Source of the DNA: Dromiciops gliroides
Lineage: Eukaryota > Chordata > Mammalia > Microbiotheria > Microbiotheriidae
DNA length: 64,000 bases
NCBI RefSeq assembly: GCF_019393635.1
Contig: NC_057867.1
Location: forward strand, 54,001,643-54,065,642
Direction: 5' to 3'
Shown one piece after another: positions 33,600-44,806 of the stretch (within the stretch, counting starts at the first letter, position 1; the number at the start of each line of letters is the position of its first letter). Under the pieces are notes generated by a model. That model had not been told where the DNA came from. It did no database searches and saw only the letters and a program-made list of their open reading frames with translations. A program made the translations under genes and the position numbers.

Positions 33600-35615
33600 T
33601 GATGTATATCTACTTGGATATTACTGGATGAGAATGGTGTTAGAAATCCATTTGATTGAAGCTAGTGTTTCCGATTTGGATTTTAGTTGGAATTTATTTC
33701 AATTCTTGGCACTCTTTTAGTTAAGGATGACATATCAACTTGAATTAAATTTTGGCACCCTCGAGTCTTCTGCTGAAAAAAAACTAAGCATATTTTAAAC
33801 TTCTTGATTATGCTGCCTCTATAGAAGCGACAAACTAGTCGATTCAGCTCCACTTGAAATGAATCTATTTAGTGAACAATTCAGAGAAGCTTTTGTTTTC
33901 TTGTTAAACAGGCTATGTTTATGCCATTATCATAATGGAAAAAAATATTTTTATTCCAGAAGCCTGTGAGGGCTGGGTCATTATAAGCCCCTCTTAAGCC
34001 TCTCAAAGGTGTATTCTCCATTCTCCACACTGCCTGAGTTCCCCTCCACTACAAATCTTGAAGCAAACGTTGAAGGAGCTAGATTAGAATGAAGAGAGTT
34101 TGGTCCCAACTCCTCATGAAATGAAGAAAAAGCATTTAAAACCTGAAGCTGTCTGAAGGTGGTTTGGGCTGACTTTTCCTCTCCCCTGACAGCCTCCCCG
34201 GTAATGGCCTTGTATCAATGCCCTGGGGTCTTAGTGAGGGGTACTTTGCACTGCTTGGCCCAGACAGGCTTCAAAGTATTTGCCCCAGTAATAGAAAATC
34301 CCTGTTATGGCTCCGCTTATCAGGTATGTGTTGGAGGGTGGCTTGCTCAAGTAGAAGGGAGACCAGACCAGCCCCAGGTCCCTTCTGATCCTAGTAATCT
34401 GAGTTGGTACATTTGTATCCAGGAGGCTGCTATACATCAAACCACAGGTTAGAAACCAGCAGGCTTCACATTAATATGCAAGAAAAAGCCTAGCTCCTCA
34501 GGCAAGGATATTGTGGAAAATCCTTGTTGCTGTGCAGACATTTAGCTTTAATGAATTAAGTAAGGTGTGCATATAAATGAAGCTTGAACCTTAAAAGAAT
34601 TCGAGTTGGTTTTTCACCAACTGTTAAGAAGTCAATTACTGCATCAAACCTAGCAGCCTTTAATCCTATTACTTTTGGTCAAAGCCTCAGTATTGAAAAG
34701 TACTGAGTGCCCAGGAGGATGAAGACCTCCTGTGTAACCCTGGCAAGGCTCTGAGGAGGAATCAGCCGAGGCTCCTCTAGCTTTGGTGACCTCTGAAAGG
34801 CCCCGTGCAAACCAGGGTGGAGCAATGCTTGGTGCTGTCGATCTGTGGCACCTATGGATGCTGGAGCAGGAATTTCTAAAAACAATAGCTTAGAAATATC
34901 CAGGCCAGGATTTCAAAAGGTTTAACTCTTGCTGAATCGTACTCAAATCTTCTTAGAAGAAAAAGCCACAAGGGTGCTGCTGTATTGTCAGGTCAGAAAC
35001 TCTGGGTGAGGCAGCAGAGGAAGAGAAGTTTAAAGAATCTCAGAGGGTTAGAGGAAGCCTGAGGCTGGGAGTTGCATCCAGAATGCTGAGGAGGGTATGG
35101 GAACTGAGAGAAGACTGAGGACACTTTGGGACGTTCAGTGGGGTTAGCAGGGAGTAGTGGGTTCAAGTGTATTCTGCATCCTGTTAGCCAGCATTCGTCC
35201 TCAAAACTCCAACCTTGGCCCTGTCCAAAGGTATGGGGAGAACCAAAACTGGGGAAAATAGCAATGTGTACGTGCCTCACCCCTGCTGAGATGGACTCAA
35301 CTCATGATGTGTCTCTTTGTACAGGGCTACTCTAGGTCTTGGGGGTTGGGGAGGGAGTAAGTCTCATACATAGTCATGGCCCTCAAGGGATACATGATCA
35401 CAGTAGCAGCAGAGCAAGGGTGTTTGAGCCTCCATCAGACACGTTCCCTCCCAACCTTGTGTTGGATGTATCTAAACCACTTAGACCACTGCTGCCTTTC
35501 CCTTTCCCCTCATTAACCAGGTCTTTCCAGCTCTGCCATAAGACTGGTTTAAGGAAGGGTCAAGATTTCTCTCCCAGTCAGTGAACAAAGGATCAGAGTT
35601 GGGATCATCTAGTCT
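33600..35615 (-). other. MCF2 intron, mostly unique
   Basis: No further exon, RNA or named repeat supported. A 97-codon + strand frame at 34159-34452 has no resemblance to any family I know. Confidence 0.5.
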
Positions 35616-35632
35616 AAACATCTCATTTTATA

Positions 35633-35945
35633 GCTATTGTTGTTGTTGTTGTTGTTGGTCCTTCATTCTTGGGGAGGACAATGACATCGGGAGGTGACTT
35701 GCAATGAATTGGATTTAAGTAAGGGAGGGCTGTGTAAGGACACCAGCCTCACTCTCTCCTCCAGAGTCATCTGCATCCAGTGACAAGATATACATCAGGA
35801 TTACTGGAGATGGCCCCAGATGTTTAAGGTAATTAGGGTTAAGTGACTTGTCTAGGCTCACACAGCTAGTCTGAGGTGAGATTGCAACTCAGGTCCTCTT
35901 GACTCCAGGGTCAGTGCTCTATCCACTGCACCATCTAGCTGCCCC
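35633..35945 (-). repeat. Third-type marsupial SINE, complete, inside a MIR-like unit
   Basis: Antisense, (TTG)n terminus to CATCTAGCTGCCCC. Flanks CTCATTTTATAG (before) and CTCATTTTACAG (after 35946) look like its target duplication in an older antisense MIR. Confidence 0.93.
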
Positions 35946-36672
35946 TCATTTTACAGAGGAAGATACTGAGGTCCAGAGAAAACAAGAGACTTTCCCCAAG
36001 TACATGTAGTAGCTGACCGAGCTCATTAATCATGGACCTAGCTCCAGGATCAAGTCAGCTTACTTGGAATCTTGGAGGACCTGAGATCACTATTAACTCT
36101 TGAGCAGAAGTCTAACTAGTAAAAATTGTGTGCCCCCCAACCTTTATCCCTGATTGCTACACATGACTCTCTCGTTCTCAAACCACATTTTCAGCCAAGT
36201 CCAGACTTAAAGGGAGATACCCTCACTGTGACTCAGAACAAAGAATGGAAATATCTTGTAGCATCGGGGAAAAAGTATTGGATTCACAGACCAAGGACCT
36301 GGATTCATATCCTTTTCCTTGTGCATTTTCCATTTCATTCTCTGAAAATGAGAGGGTGGAGCTAGGAAGTGTCTGTGATTACATGCAGCTCTTCATTTAT
36401 GAACTTATAACCTTCAAAGAAATGTTCTAGATCCTATAATCTCATAGTCTCCTGGATGCACCATATACTACATCTCAATATCTTGTCCAAGTGTCAAGGC
36501 AAAAGAATTTAGAAAACTCAGAAGTAGTAGTATTAGATTGGCCAGTATACACTGATGGGGACCAAGAGACTTAGCTAGAAATGTGTGATGTGTGCAAAGA
36601 GCTCTGTGCTCACTAGCCCCAAGTGAGGAAAGTAAGGCAAGCACAGTTACTGGGCTAGAAAGTACATCTATG

Positions 36673-36813
36673 GGGGCAGCCAGGTGGCACAGTGGATAAA
36701 GCACCGTCCCTGGATTCAGGAGGACCTGAGTTCAAATCCGACCTTAGACACTTGACACTTACTAGCTGTGTGACCCTGGGCAAGTCACTTAACCCCCATT
36801 GCCCCACAAAAAT
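36673..36813 (+). repeat. Marsupial SINE (poly-A type) at an L1 5' junction
   Basis: Sense copy GGGGGCAGCCAGGTGGCACAG to ATTGCCCCACAAA; GTACATCT at 36662-36669 and 36814-36821 is a short target duplication. Confidence 0.95.
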
Positions 36814-36821
36814 GTACATCT

Positions 36822-37365
36822 TTGTCAGGAAATGCCCATCAATTGGGGAATGGCTGAACAAATTGTGGGATGAGATTATGATGGAATTGTGCTATAAGAA
36901 ATGATGAGCAGGATGCTCTCAGAAAAACCTGGAAAGACTTACACAAGCTGATGCAAAGTGAAATGTAAAGTATACAAAATAACAGCAATATTGTAAGACG
37001 ATCTGCTGTGAATGACTTAGTTATTTTTGGCAATACAATCATCCAAGACAACTCTGAAGGACTTATGAAAAATGCAATCCATCTCCAGAGAAAGAACTGA
37101 TTGTGTCTGAATATAATTGAAGCATAATTTTTAGTTCCTTTTTCTAAAGTATTTTTGTCTATTTTCTTTCACAACCTGACTAATGTGGAAATGTTTTGCG
37201 CGACTTCTCATGTATAACTTATATTGAATTGCTTGAGTTCTTAAGGGGGGATGGCGAGGGAGGGAGGAAGAGAATTTGTAACACAAAGTTTTAAAGATCG
37301 ATGTTAAAATTTGTTTTTACATGTAATTTGGGGAAAAAATAAAATTCTAAATAAATGGGGAAAAA
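36822..37365 (+). mobile_element. L1 LINE 3' fragment
   Basis: 5'-truncated marsupial L1: ATGCCCATCAATTGGGGAAT, TGCTATAAGAAATGATGAGC, CATCTCCAGAGAAAGAACTG and the 3' UTR to an A-rich end with AATAAA. AGAAAGTA-ATCT near 36657 and at 37366-37377 is an imperfect target duplication enclosing L1 plus SINE. Confidence 0.92.
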
Positions 37366-38000
37366 AGAAAGTAATCTGTGTCCCTGTTGTTGCCATATCC
37401 AGGGGCAACCATGCCCTCAGCCCTTTCTTAACTATGAATTACTGTCCCACAAATCAGAGCAGACTTTCTAAAATTCCATCCCCACCTAATAGCTGGAAGT
37501 GGTAGAGAGAGGTCAGATTGCTAAGAGGTGGTAGAGGAAAGTGGAACCTCAGAAAAAAGCTCTCAGTCCTCTGTCTAGTCTGCCATATTCCAAAGCAGAA
37601 TTCTCTCTCAATTTATAGAACTCTTCTGAAAATCAGCTAGCTGAGTCCTAAGGAGGCTTTGCAAAGGACATGATAGCAGCCATCACTTCCGGGAGCCTCC
37701 CCAAGAGTTATTACCCTGCAGCAGCAAAACCCCCACCACCAAGACATTCTGCAACAATTTGCATATGCAAATAAATCCAGCCCATTGCCTCGTGTCCAAT
37801 TGCCATAACTGTTGGACGCCATCTGGCCCCATACTCAAGCACAGAATGAGGAAATTGATGCATGTTTTGCCTTTGATGAGTGCCTGCTGGGTTGGGCTGC
37901 AGGGGTGTATTGAAGGACAAAGATGGTTCCATGTCTCTGTTTCTTCATTTCAGACAAGATACACTAGGGAAAGGGCAGCAGTAGCCCCAAAATTACTTAC

Positions 38001-38064
38001 CCATCAGTCAGCTGAGGAACAATTGGAATTGGGTCCACAGCCTGGTTCTGCTGCTGCTTCTCAA
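38001..38064 (-). CDS. MCF2: MCF2 exon: post-PH tail (glutamine-rich)
   Basis: A 64-nt exon with acceptor CTGTTTGCAG|TT and donor GG|GTAAGT. It enters in phase 1 (G+TT gives Val) and leaves in phase 2. The translation is EKQQQNQAVDPIPIVPQLTD after the split Val, aligning with human VKKRKQQDQLTERDKFQ only in its first residues. Phase agreement on both sides and the strong donor support it as real although conservation is weak. Confidence 0.85.
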
Positions 38065-38694
38065 CTGCAAACAGAACCCAGAATTCCAGGGGTTAACAAT
38101 GACCACGGAAAGACTGCCATTCCCTATTTTGTTCAAGGATTAGCTATGATTTAGACAAAAATCATTACCACTGGCTAAAACCACACTAATTCTGACTGAC
38201 TGAGAAGAACAAATACAAGATCATGACAGGTTTAAACTATGCTACTCCCCAACAAAAAATAGTATTTTCTAACCATCTAAACAGCTCCAGACCATATATC
38301 ACTTACCAGCACCCTGACATCTTGCCATCGGACCTGCAGCTGCATGAGGGAACACTCCTCATTTAGTCCTGGGTTACTTCCCACTTCTTGCTTTTGGAAG
38401 CAGTAATGGAACAAATACTACCATTGCTTCTGTAAAAGGTATGGCAATCCACTGCCCACTGACCCCACTCAACATCCCAGTGCCTCCCCAGACCAAAATT
38501 CCTATCCCTGCCCATTCCTGTCTGTGTTTTTTCTCTCCCAGGGATTAGAAGGTAAGCACCTTGAGGGCAAGGGCTGACTCACTTTGGTCTTTGTATTACT
38601 AAAGACTAGAACAAGTGCATGGCACATAGTAGGTCCTCTCAAACTGAAGAGGGCTTGAGTGTGACCCTGGTAAAAGGCTGTGTGGCTGCTACCT

Positions 38695-38862
38695 GAGGAG
38701 GACCCACATTTGGTACCTCATTCTGTCACTTACTGTGACTTTTAGGCAAGTCACTTCATCTCTGGGGACCTCAGTTTCTTCACCTATAAAATGAAAGTAC
38801 TGGACCTGATGTTCTCTATGGTCTCTTTTAGTTCAAAATCTGTAATCCTATGAAATATAGAG
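38695..38862 (+). repeat. MIR-type SINE
   Basis: TTTAGGCAAGTCACTTCATC, CTCAGTTTCTTCACCTATAA and a diverged 3' part. Confidence 0.75.
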
Positions 38863-39282
38863 AAGCTCATCACCAATAGATTGCTCACAAGGTGATGAGT
38901 TATCAAGAATTTCCAGTCAGAAAATTAAATTGAGGCTAAAACCATCAGTATAATGAAATTCCATGAAACTGACCAGCTGTCAAAGCAAACCTTCACAAGA
39001 TAAGCTATGGGAAAAAAGGACACAGATGAGAGAAGATCTCCTAAAGCCCTGCTCACAGAAGCATCAATAGAAAACCTAACTGGCTGTTATCTATGAGGGT
39101 CAGATTGGGTATCAGAGGACTTGAGTTCAAATCCTGTTTCTGCTAAGACTACCTAAGTGATGTTCCTGAAACCTGTAGGGCTCAAGACCAAGCTGCCAAC
39201 ACAAAGAAGTCCAATCAAGCAGGAGGGGAACCCCACTCCCTCCTCCACCCAGCCCCAAGCCAGTTCTTAGTGCCAACATTAC

Positions 39283-39361
39283 CTTTGATAAGTTCTTGTT
39301 GCTTAATCAAAATTTTCCTTATTTCGCCCAACCAGGCTACCTTTGATTCCATGGTCTGGGC
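39283..39361 (-). CDS. MCF2: MCF2 exon: PH C-terminal helix
   Basis: A 79-nt exon with acceptor CCTTTTTAG|GCC and donor AAAG|GTAATG. It encodes AQTMESKVAWLGEIRKILIK then QQELIK, entering in phase 0 and leaving in phase 1. Human MCF2: ASNVDVKMTWLKEIRNILLKQQELLT. It forms the capping amphipathic alpha-helix of the PH domain, with the invariant tryptophan (AWLGEIR) present. Confidence 0.95.
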
Positions 39362-39620
39362 CTAAAAAGGAATAAGATGACAGTCAGTGACTTCCTGGAA
39401 TCCAGGTTTAGAGTGATAGAACAAAGGAAAATGAGAGGTAGCCAAAGGGGAACATTCTCTAGGAAAGCCCAAGTTATGTATTTAAAGTTACTGTAACTGA
39501 ACAGTTGAGCCTGGGCATTAATCACTACCACCTTCAGTAGAGATCACCTAATCATTTTCAAGGTGTCCTTGAAATGGGGGTATAATACCCCAAACCAATG
39601 CAAAATAAAGGCTTTCAGTG

Positions 39621-39648
39621 TTTGTGTGTTTGTGTGTGTGTGTGTGTT
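39621..39648. repeat. Short (TG)n repeat
   Basis: Fourteen-odd TG units with one interruption. Confidence 0.9.
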
Positions 39649-39714
39649 ACATAGGAAAGAATCTTTCAGTAATCTCTAAATAGCTTACTTTTAATTTTAA
39701 AAGAAGAAAAAAGA

Positions 39715-39962
39715 AACAAGCAAGCATTTATTAAGTGCCTACTATGTGCCAGACACCGTGCTAAACACATACAAACATCTCATCAGATCCTCACAACTCT
39801 GGGAGGGAGGTGCTATTATCCCCATTTTTTAGTTGAGGAAACTGAGGCAGACAGAGGGGAACTGACTTGCCCAGGGTCATACAGTATTTAAGGACAAATT
39901 TGAACTCAGGTCTTCCTGATTCCAGGTCCAGCACACTGTCCACTCTGTCACCTAATTGTCTC
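39715..39962 (-). repeat. MIR-type SINE joined to an L2-like end
   Basis: GCATTTATTAAGTGCCTACT (L2-like) runs into CATCAGATCCTCACAAC, GAGGAAACTGAGGCAGAC and TTTGAACTCAGGTCTTCCTG (antisense MIR). Confidence 0.85.
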
Positions 39963-40079
39963 TTAAGAAAAACAAAACAAAAACAAAAACAAAAACATTT
40001 TGTTTTGTGGTTGACAAGACTTCATTCAGGGCATTTGGGGGAGAAATTCTACTAATTGGTTAAAAGCTATAAATTTCTA

Positions 40080-40395
40080 GATCTAGAACTGAAAGGGACC
40101 TCTGAGGGTCACTGAGTCCAACTATTCATATAACAGAAGAGGAAACTGAGGCCCAAGGAGGTGAAGTCACTCGCCTAAGGAAACACAAGCAGTTAGGCAG
40201 GGTTTGAACCCAGAGTCTGACTGCATAACCAGTGGTTTTTCCCATTGTAGTCTACTGGAAATAATATATATGGAGTTGCCTAGGGCACTGAGAAGTAAAG
40301 TGACTTTGTCAAGATCAAGAGGCAGGATTTGAACCCAGATCTTCTGCCTCCAAACCTAGTACTCTAGACACTGTGCCAGGTTGCCTCTATTCACT
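40080..40395 (-). repeat. Two MIR-type SINE remnants
   Basis: ACAGAAGAGGAAACTGAGGC with GGGTTTGAACCCAGAGTC (40080-40250), then AAGTAAAGTGACTTTGTC with TTTGAACCCAGATCTTCTGCC (40260-40390). Confidence 0.8.
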
Positions 40396-40423
40396 GCAGT
40401 GGATTTATTAAAAGTTATCAATA

Positions 40424-40572
40424 GGGGCAGCTAGGTGGCGCAGTGGATAAAGCACCGGCCCTGGATTCAGGAGCACCTGGGTTCAAATCCGGCCTCAGAC
40501 ACTTGACACTTAACTAGCTGTGTGACCCTGGGCAAGTCACTTAACCCTCATTGCCCTACAAAAACAAAGAAA
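40424..40572 (+). repeat. Marsupial SINE (poly-A type) with 14-bp target duplication
   Basis: Near-consensus sense copy. AAAAGTTATCAATA at 40410-40423 and 40573-40586. Confidence 0.98.
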
Positions 40573-40627
40573 AAAAGTTATCAATAACTCCACTAAAGGA
40601 GAAGAAAATGTTTAAGCCAAAAATGTT

Positions 40628-40881
40628 GTTCTTCAGCTGTTTCTCGGTCATGTCCAAATCTTTCTTTGTGGCCCTGTTTGGGGTTTCCTTGGCACAGATA
40701 CTGGAGTGGTTTGCTATTTCTTTTTCCAATTCATTTTACAGATGAGGAAACTGAAGCAAACAGGGTGAAGTAGCTTGCCCAGGGCCACACAGTAAGTGTC
40801 TGAAGTCAGATTTGAACTCATGAAGATGAGTCTTCCTGACTCCAGTTCTCCCATTTTTACACTGCACCACCTAGCTGCCCC
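40628..40881 (-). repeat. Marsupial SINE, RTE-tailed type
   Basis: Antisense, TCTCGGTCATGTCCAAAT, TTCCTTGGCACAGATACTGG, through TACACTGCACCACCTAGCTGCCCC (last 20 nt). Confidence 0.94.
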
Positions 40882-40944
40882 CAAACCAATAACAGCAGTA
40901 TAAAATTGTGTTTGCTGTTTAAAAAAAGAATGAAAGGAAGAATC

Positions 40945-41255
40945 TTCCTGATTCCCAGCTCTATCCACTGTGCCCCCTAGCTGCCCTGGAGCACAAAGGA
41001 GGGAGGGAGGGAGGGAGGGAGGGAAGGAAGGAAGGAAGGAAGGAAGGAAGGAAGGAAGGAAGGAAGGAAGGAAGGAAGGAAGGAAGGAAGGAAGGAAGGA
41101 AGGAAGGAAGGAAGGAAGGAAGGAAGGAAGGAAGGGAGGGAGGGAGGGAGGGAGGGAGGGAGGGAAGGAGGGAGGGGGAGAGGAGGAGAGGGGGAGAGGG
41201 AGGGAGGGGGAGAAGGAGGGAGAGAGGGAGGGAGGGAGGGAGGGAGGGAGGGAGG

Positions 41256-41315
<60 letters not shown>

Positions 41316-41325
41316 ACGAACGAAC
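40945..41325. repeat. SINE head scrap plus (GGGA)/(GAAG)/(GA)n simple repeat
   Basis: A 40-nt antisense SINE head (CTATCCACTGTGCCCCCTAG) is followed by 330 nt of pure purines: GGGA units, about 27 GAAG units, mixed GGGAGA, then (GA)n at 41262-41311. Long open frames on both strands here are translation artefacts. Confidence 0.97.
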
Positions 41326-41882
41326 AAAGGAACTCAAAATCACATGTATTCTTCCACTAGGTGGCCCCATGTTTTGCCCTCTCTTCCTCCCCCCCCCCAA
41401 ACATTAGTTACAGTGTTGGTGACAAATATCTAGGTTCAAATGGCAACCCCCAAATGAAGTGACTTTCCTTCTCCTCTCCTTCCCTGAAAGAAGAGAGCTG
41501 AGGGGAGCTCACGGCACACCTGGCTGGGGGTCCAATCATGTGTCTGATAAGGAGAGGCCAAAATCTGGGGTTCCACAGCTTTAGTGGTTTTGTAATTGTG
41601 TCAAGTACTGCCTAATGACCACAAAAGGGGCTCTAAACAGAAGTCACCGTCTTGTCATTCTAGAAGTTGCCTGAAGCACTTAATTAACATGACAAAGCAG
41701 CTACTTAGAAGCCTGCCAAAGCTGATATTCCCAGTGTAGGGGCCTCCAAGTCAGGAGACCAGAGTTCTAATATTGGTCCTATTACTAACTACCTAGGCCA
41801 AATCACAACCTCTCTCAGTTGTTTCCTCATCTTTAAAATGAGAGGGTTGGAATAGAAGACTTGTATGGCTCCTTCCTACCTC

Positions 41883-42117
41883 CAGGGCAGCCAGGGCCCA
41901 CAGTGGATAGAGCTGGGAATCAGGAAGATTCATCTTCAGGAATTCAAATCTGGTCTCAGATACTTACTAGCTATGTGACCCTGGTCAAGTTGCCTCACTC
42001 AGTTTCCTCATCTGTAAAATAAGCTGGAGGAAGCAATAGCAAACCACTCTGTTATCCCTGTCAAGCAAACCCCCAAAGGGGTCACAAAGAGTCTGAAATG
42101 ACTGAACAAGAACAACA
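41883..42117 (+). repeat. Marsupial SINE, RTE-tailed type
   Basis: Sense copy with decayed head; ACTAGCTATGTGACCCTGG, GCAATAGCAAACCACTCTG, GAGTCTGAAATGACTGAAC. Confidence 0.92.
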
Positions 42118-42629
42118 TGGATTCTTCTAGTTCTAAGTCTATGATCCTATGATGTGAGTACATAGAACAAGTACTTTCCCACACCTGGGAAAATGGAGGT
42201 GTTATACTAACTCATCTTTGAAGGACTCCTCCAACTCTAAATAGATAATTCTCCTATCCCATGATCTGTGGGACCTTTGGCATGGCCCTTCCCTTCTAGG
42301 ATTCTAGGTTTCTCCATCTGCAAAAGGGGTTGGATCTGAAGATCTCCAAGATTCCTTCCCTGCCTTAACATTTTATGGTCTCTTGTGTAAGAGTTCTATA
42401 ACATTACAACTGTACCACAATTTATATGGAGGATATGCTCCAAGGAGGAATCTGTATACATCAAATGTTTGGGGAAATCGAATCATGTTTTAAATACTCT
42501 ATGGGAAAGGAACTCTGATGTGAAAACTTTTGTGAGATGAAAACACGTCCCATGATTTATGAGACTTGTTTACAGCGGTTTTCTGAAAGCAGGGCATGAC
42601 AGGAGAGGCGATCTTAGAAAGTCGCTAAC

Positions 42630-42722
42630 CTGCACAATGTAAACTTCTTCACGCCCACTGTACCAGATTTCAAATTTGCGGTTATCTCCTTTCACATTCT
42701 CAGTGATTCCAACGGCACTCAT
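42630..42722 (-). CDS. MCF2: MCF2 exon: PH domain, middle
   Basis: A 93-nt, phase 0-0 exon with acceptor TTTTGCAG|ATG and donor CAG|GTTAGC. It reads MSAVGITENVKGDNRKFEIW then YSGREEVYIVQ. Human MCF2 has MDEVGITEYVKGDNRKFEIWYGEKEEVYIVQ, and MCF2L has AAVGITENVKGD and NAREEVYIVQ. These are the C-terminal beta-strands of the PH barrel. The MSAV and ENV residues agree with MCF2L, which suggests an ancestral state kept in this lineage. Confidence 0.96.
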
Positions 42723-43580
42723 CTGCAAAACAAGGACAGATTCTTGTGAATCTTTTATTTCGAATCTGAAATTTAACTAGGGCCACACACAGTACCATAT
42801 TCTACATAGAAAATGTCATGCTCCCTACAAAATGAACATTTTGAGCTCAGCAATTATGAATTACCAAGCCACAAATTCTATTGTAGTTAAGAACATATAA
42901 ATGCTTTCGGTGAAACATTAGCACTCAACTCTAAGTACTCATTGTAATTTGGAAAATGGATTATTAGTTCTAGAGGAGATAAAAAACAAACATTATAAAT
43001 CCAAGCCAAGTGATTCATTTTAAATTGGTCCTGTGTAAATCTTTAAGTGGGTGCTGTTTTAAATGAACTACATGGTCTTTTTCATGTTTTTTTTTATCAG
43101 ACACAGAAGTAAAAATGCCCTTTAAATTCAATAAGAAAATGTATCCAAGAAATTGATTTAGGACAGCTATTTGCCATTACTTGGTCACCTGACACATTTA
43201 TTTGGTTTTACTTAACTTTGTTCCATATAGTCAATCTCCAAGTAATGAGTAAGCAAACCGGAAAATCCATCCAAATGGCCAACTGTACAATGTCTCCCTC
43301 TACCCTCATCCAACAACACCCTAGAGAATAACATTTTCCTGGGCCAATGGTACACCTTTTCCCTACCACTTCCTTTCTTCTCCACAAATGGGATTATATA
43401 CAGAATATGCTATCCCATTTTCTTCTCTCTTTCACCACTAACAGCTCAGCTGATATCCTCTCACAGGTATCCATGCACATTTTCTTTAACTCCTTCCTTA
43501 ACACCTTGGCCTTGCTCTTCTAACTTTAGCCTACTTACCTCAGAAAAAAAACAACACGTTTGTTACGTACTTCCTTGGGA
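42723..43580 (-). other. MCF2 intron, unique sequence
   Basis: AT-rich, no named repeat or exon between the PH exon and about 43740, where a short MIR-like remnant starts (43740-43870). Confidence 0.5.
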
Positions 43581-44277
43581 GAAAAACAAATTAACAATGG
43601 ATGGCAGGAGTACTGCTAGTGAAATATGTGCATCAAGGAAAAGGAAATCCACATGTTTCAAAGTAAAGAGACATGCTAAAGAACCAATGCCTTTAACCTC
43701 TGTAAGTGTCCAGAAATTTTCCTTCAAAAGTGTATCAAATCACAGAATGCCAGACCTGGAGGGGACTTTAGATTTCATCACTTCCAGAGGAAGAAACTGA
43801 GTCCAAAAAAGAGGCAAAATAATAGGCCTGAAACTCCAAATCAGGTCTTCTGACTTCAGTTCCAGAATTCTATTACATGTTGCCAGTCTACTTCTTTGTC
43901 CTTCTCCAGTGTTCCCCAAACATTGTTATTTCATAGAATTATTTCTTACTCCATTTTACTTTCCCCCATTTTATTTAGTTATGCATATTATGATATTAAT
44001 AATTTCTAGATTTTTCTGGGAGATGTATAATATTTTAGCTATATTATAAATTAGATGTGTGATTCTGGACAAGTCACTTAGTATCTCAGAGCTTCAGCAA
44101 ATGCTCTGTTATATAAGGCAGAGAAGGTACTGGTCTGCACTGGTAGAGAGAATTTCCCTACTGGGAACTCCTCATGTCAGTGAAATCATGTCTGGTACAA
44201 AAAAAAAAGAATTAGATAGGTTTGTATGGGCTAGCCTGGGAACTTTATAGCCACTTATTCAGAGATACTAATGGAAA

Positions 44278-44513
44278 GGGCAGCTAGGTAGTACAGTGAA
44301 TAGAGTGCCAGGCCTGGAGTTGGGAAGACCTGAGTTCAAATACGACCTTAGACACTTATTGTGTGTGTCACTGGGCAAGACACTTCACCCTGTTTGCCTC
44401 AGTTTCCTCATCTGTAAAGTGAGCTGGAGAATGAAATGGCGAACCACTTTTGGCAAGAAAACCCCAAATGGGGTCACGATGAGTTGGCCACAATTGAAAC
44501 AACCCAACGACAA
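44278..44513 (+). repeat. Marsupial SINE, RTE-tailed type
   Basis: Sense copy GGGCAGCTAGGTAGTACAG to CACAATTGAAACAACCCAAC. Confidence 0.94.
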
Positions 44514-44524
44514 ATTAATGGAAA

Positions 44525-44765
44525 GAGCTCTGTCTATGGAGTCTGCTGAGACCAGGATCTGAATCCAATTTCAGACATCTACCAGCTGTGTGACTAGGAG
44601 AAAAGTCACCTCCCCCTATGAACCTCAGTTTCTTCATCTGTAATGTGGAGATAGTGATAACTATAGGACTTCCATCACAGGGCAGGTGAAAGGATCAAGT
44701 GAGGTAATATGCATGTATAAAGCACTTTGCAAATCTTTAAGAACTGTGCACAAGTCTGTTAGTAT
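44525..44765 (+). repeat. MIR SINE
   Basis: GCTGTGTGACTAGGAGAAA, CTCAGTTTCTTCATCTGTAA, GTATAAAGCACTTTGCAAA. Confidence 0.85.
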
Positions 44766-44806
44766 TATTCTGAGCTGTAAACAACTAACTTGGAGCTTTG
44801 GTGACT

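Noticed and set aside
40714-41407. Long open frames on both strands (up to 228 codons) over the GGGA/GAAG/GA tract
   Set aside because: Pure simple-repeat translation (Ser-Leu-Pro or Arg-Glu-Gly runs) joined to SINE sequence; no start context, splice sites or homology.
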